Source: Candidatus Acidiferrales bacterium (GTDB lineage Bacteria > Acidobacteriota > Terriglobia > Acidiferrales > UBA7541). From it: DNA of 6,403 bases. Below are positions 4,891-6,403 of the stretch, piece after piece. The DNA is taken from the NCBI GenBank assembly GCA_030044295.1, contig JASHWB010000011.1, forward strand, positions 1 to 6,403. Reading direction: 5' to 3'. The notes under the pieces were generated by a model. That model worked only from the letters and a program-made list of their open reading frames with translations. It was not told the origin of the DNA and made no database searches. Position 1 is the first letter of the stretch. Every line of letters starts with the position of its first letter. The position numbers and the translations under genes are program-made.

Positions 4891-6403
4891 ATGAAGATCA
4901 ATCGACGAAGGTTGTTGCAGGCTCTCGGTATCTCTCCGGCACTTTTGGCAGGAACGGCAGCCTCCGCGCACGCGCAGTCAGCGCAGGCTTCCAGCAGCGG
5001 CGAATACAAGCTGGTGGGACTGAACCCGAAAGGCATGCCGCCGGCGATCCAACTTCTGCCCATGGCGCCACGCCGGCCGTCTTTCAGCTCTCTCGACGGG
5101 AAAGCCGTCTACATGGTGGACATCGGCTTTAACAATGGCAACGTCTTCTTCCAGCAAATGCAGCGCTGGTTCCACGACCACATGCCCACCGTCAAGACCA
5201 TCTACCGCCGCAAGTTTGGCGATTATCCGCAGGATGATCCGAAACTGTGGGCCGAGGTAAAAGCCGCCGGCGCCGCCGTCATCATGGGTGTCGGGCATTG
5301 AAGCTCTTGCGCCCCAGCGACCGTCGGTCACTGCGTAACGCTTGAGAAGATGGGAGTCCCGACTTGCCCGATCGTGACGGTCGCGTTCGAGCAGGAATGC
5401 AAATTGAACGCCGCCCACCGCGGAATGCCCACTCTGCGCCTTGTGTTCTCGCCCCATCCAGTATGGGGAAAATCTCCGGACCAGCTCTGGACCTATATGA
5501 ACGGTCCCGATCCCGCCACGGATAAGCCGATGATGCAGGAAGTGATCAACGCGCTTACGAAGCCTCTTACGGACGCCGATAAAAGGACTGGCACGGAAAC
5601 GCCCTCGGTCGGCCCCGAAAAGTTCGATGCGGATACGCCGAAAAATCTGCAGGAGTTCTATCGCAACAACGGCTATACGGATTATCTGCCCATCATTATT
5701 CCCACTGAGGAAGCTGTCGACGAAATGCTGAAAGGCACCAGCCATCATCCGGATGAAATCGTCGGCAAACTGGCGGCGGCAGGCGGAACGAACGCACTAG
5801 AAGCATGGACTTTCACGGTGAAGCACGTCGCGATTAGCGCCGTGATGGCCGGCGCCAGGCCCGAATACATGCCGGTGCTCTTGGCCATTTCAGCTTCTGG
5901 GTACATTTCGCTGATCAGTTCCACCAACGATCTCGCGTACGGCGCGCTGATCAACGGTCCGATCCGAAACAAGCTCAATATGAACTCCGGCATCGGCGCG
6001 CTCGGTCCGTTCGCGCAAGCGAACGCCACCATCGGCCGCGCTTGGACTCTTATCTCCAAGAACCTAGGCAATGCCGGAATTCCCGGCCAGACCTATATGG
6101 GAGACATGGGCAACACGCTTAACTACATGAACCTCATCATGGCTGAAAACGAAGAGGCCAGTCCCTGGGAGCCTTTCCACGTCCAGCACGGTTTCAAGAA
6201 AGAAGACAACGTAGTGAGTATGTTCTCGGGGAACAGCATCTCCGCCGGCCAGGTCGGAAAGGGAAGTGGCGTAGGCGGCACGCCTCGTTTCGACCAGCAG
6301 TATGTTGATCTCTTCTACGACTTTACCGGGTTCTTTGGCGCGCTGCTATTGTGCGAGCCGATCTGCGCGCAAAGCCTCAAGGAGCAGGGTTACGACACCA
6401 AGG
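4891..6403 (+). CDS. UGSC-type (seleno)protein, Tat-exported, UGA read as Sec137, 3' truncated
   Basis: This gene is read as one protein of at least 504 residues, running off the right edge. GGAGG (4881-4885) sets ATG 4891. Residues 4-28 are a twin-arginine signal peptide (NRRRLLQ, hydrophobic core, AHA then Q), so the folded protein is expected outside the cytoplasmic membrane. A UGSC-like domain follows (about 68-230), with IMGVGH, then TGA at 5299-5301, then SSCAPAT. With Sec this is U137-S138-S139-C140, matching the UxxC motif of UGSC-type proteins. The frame then stays open for 1.1 kb. The C-terminal region holds PTEEAVDEML (271), WTFTVKHVAISAVMAGARPEY (from 306) and AENEEASPWEP (418), a conserved-looking block I recall behind UGSC domains but cannot name. 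A good SECIS hairpin follows the UGA. The reaction is unknown; selenol/thiol redox chemistry is inferred. Conventional calling would leave a 136-residue fragment and an orphan frame. Confidence 0.88.
5307..5338 (+). promoter_or_regulatory. Bacterial SECIS element of the UGSC-type gene
   Basis: In the mRNA, 5307-5312 pairs with 5333-5338 (6 bp, one G-U). A 3-nt bulge (5313-5315) follows, then 5316-5322 pairs with 5326-5332 (6 bp with one C-A mismatch). The apical triloop is GUC. The loop begins 21 nt after the UGA and starts with GU, as in the E. coli fdhF SECIS, so both spacing and loop fit the bacterial rules. It lies inside the coding sequence, as bacterial SECIS elements do. Confidence 0.75.

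Noticed and set aside
4891..5301. Complete 136-residue exported protein or a pseudogene ending at TGA
   Set aside because: The UGSC-like domain would be cut at its active motif. SSC follows immediately, a fitting SECIS follows, and the frame remains open for 1.1 kb with coherent protein sequence.
4978..5748. 256-residue minus-strand frame opposite the UGSC-type gene
   Set aside because: It is a shadow of the selenoprotein frame, with no recognisable domain or ribosome binding site.

Overview
The window looks like chromosomal DNA from a GC-rich, free-living Gram-negative bacterium. An Acidobacteriota-type soil organism is my weak guess, from the general look of the proteins; there is no rRNA or marker gene to settle it. 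No mobile element, tRNA, rRNA or CRISPR array is visible. The main result is two separate genes interrupted by an in-frame UGA that is best read as selenocysteine (Sec). Read naively, each would be annotated as a pair of broken fragments.

Layout, left to right. (1) 1-919 (+): the C-terminal part of a 2-oxo acid dehydrogenase E2 acyltransferase, cut by the left edge and closed by a clear hairpin terminator (963-996). (2) 1028-2185 (+): a FAD-dependent amino-acid/amine oxidase of the DAO family, followed by a strong stem-loop (2202-2241). (3) 2186-2474: no recognisable gene; it holds that stem-loop and a second terminator-like hairpin. (4) 2475-3089 (-): an AhpD-like/carboxymuconolactone decarboxylase (CMD) family protein. 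Its reading frame continues through TGA at 2837-2835, exactly where the second Cys of a CxxC pair belongs, giving CPFU. (5) 3259-3642 (-): a small hypothetical protein with two Cys clusters, moderately supported. (6) 3835-4740 (+): an intact pirin-family cupin with all four metal ligands. (7) 4891-6403 (+, runs off the right edge): a Tat-exported protein of the UGSC (seleno)protein type. TGA at 5299-5301 gives the motif U-S-S-C and is followed by a hairpin that fits the bacterial SECIS rules well. The frame stays open for the remaining 1.1 kb.

Two selenoprotein candidates within about 4 kb support each other: a genome that keeps one should encode SelA/SelB/SelC/SelD, which lie outside this window. 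Both are thiol/selenol redox types by motif (CxxU and UxxC), one cytoplasmic and one predicted to be exported, with a pirin between them. A shared redox role is inference; the genes have separate promoters and different strands, so this is a neighbourhood and not one operon.
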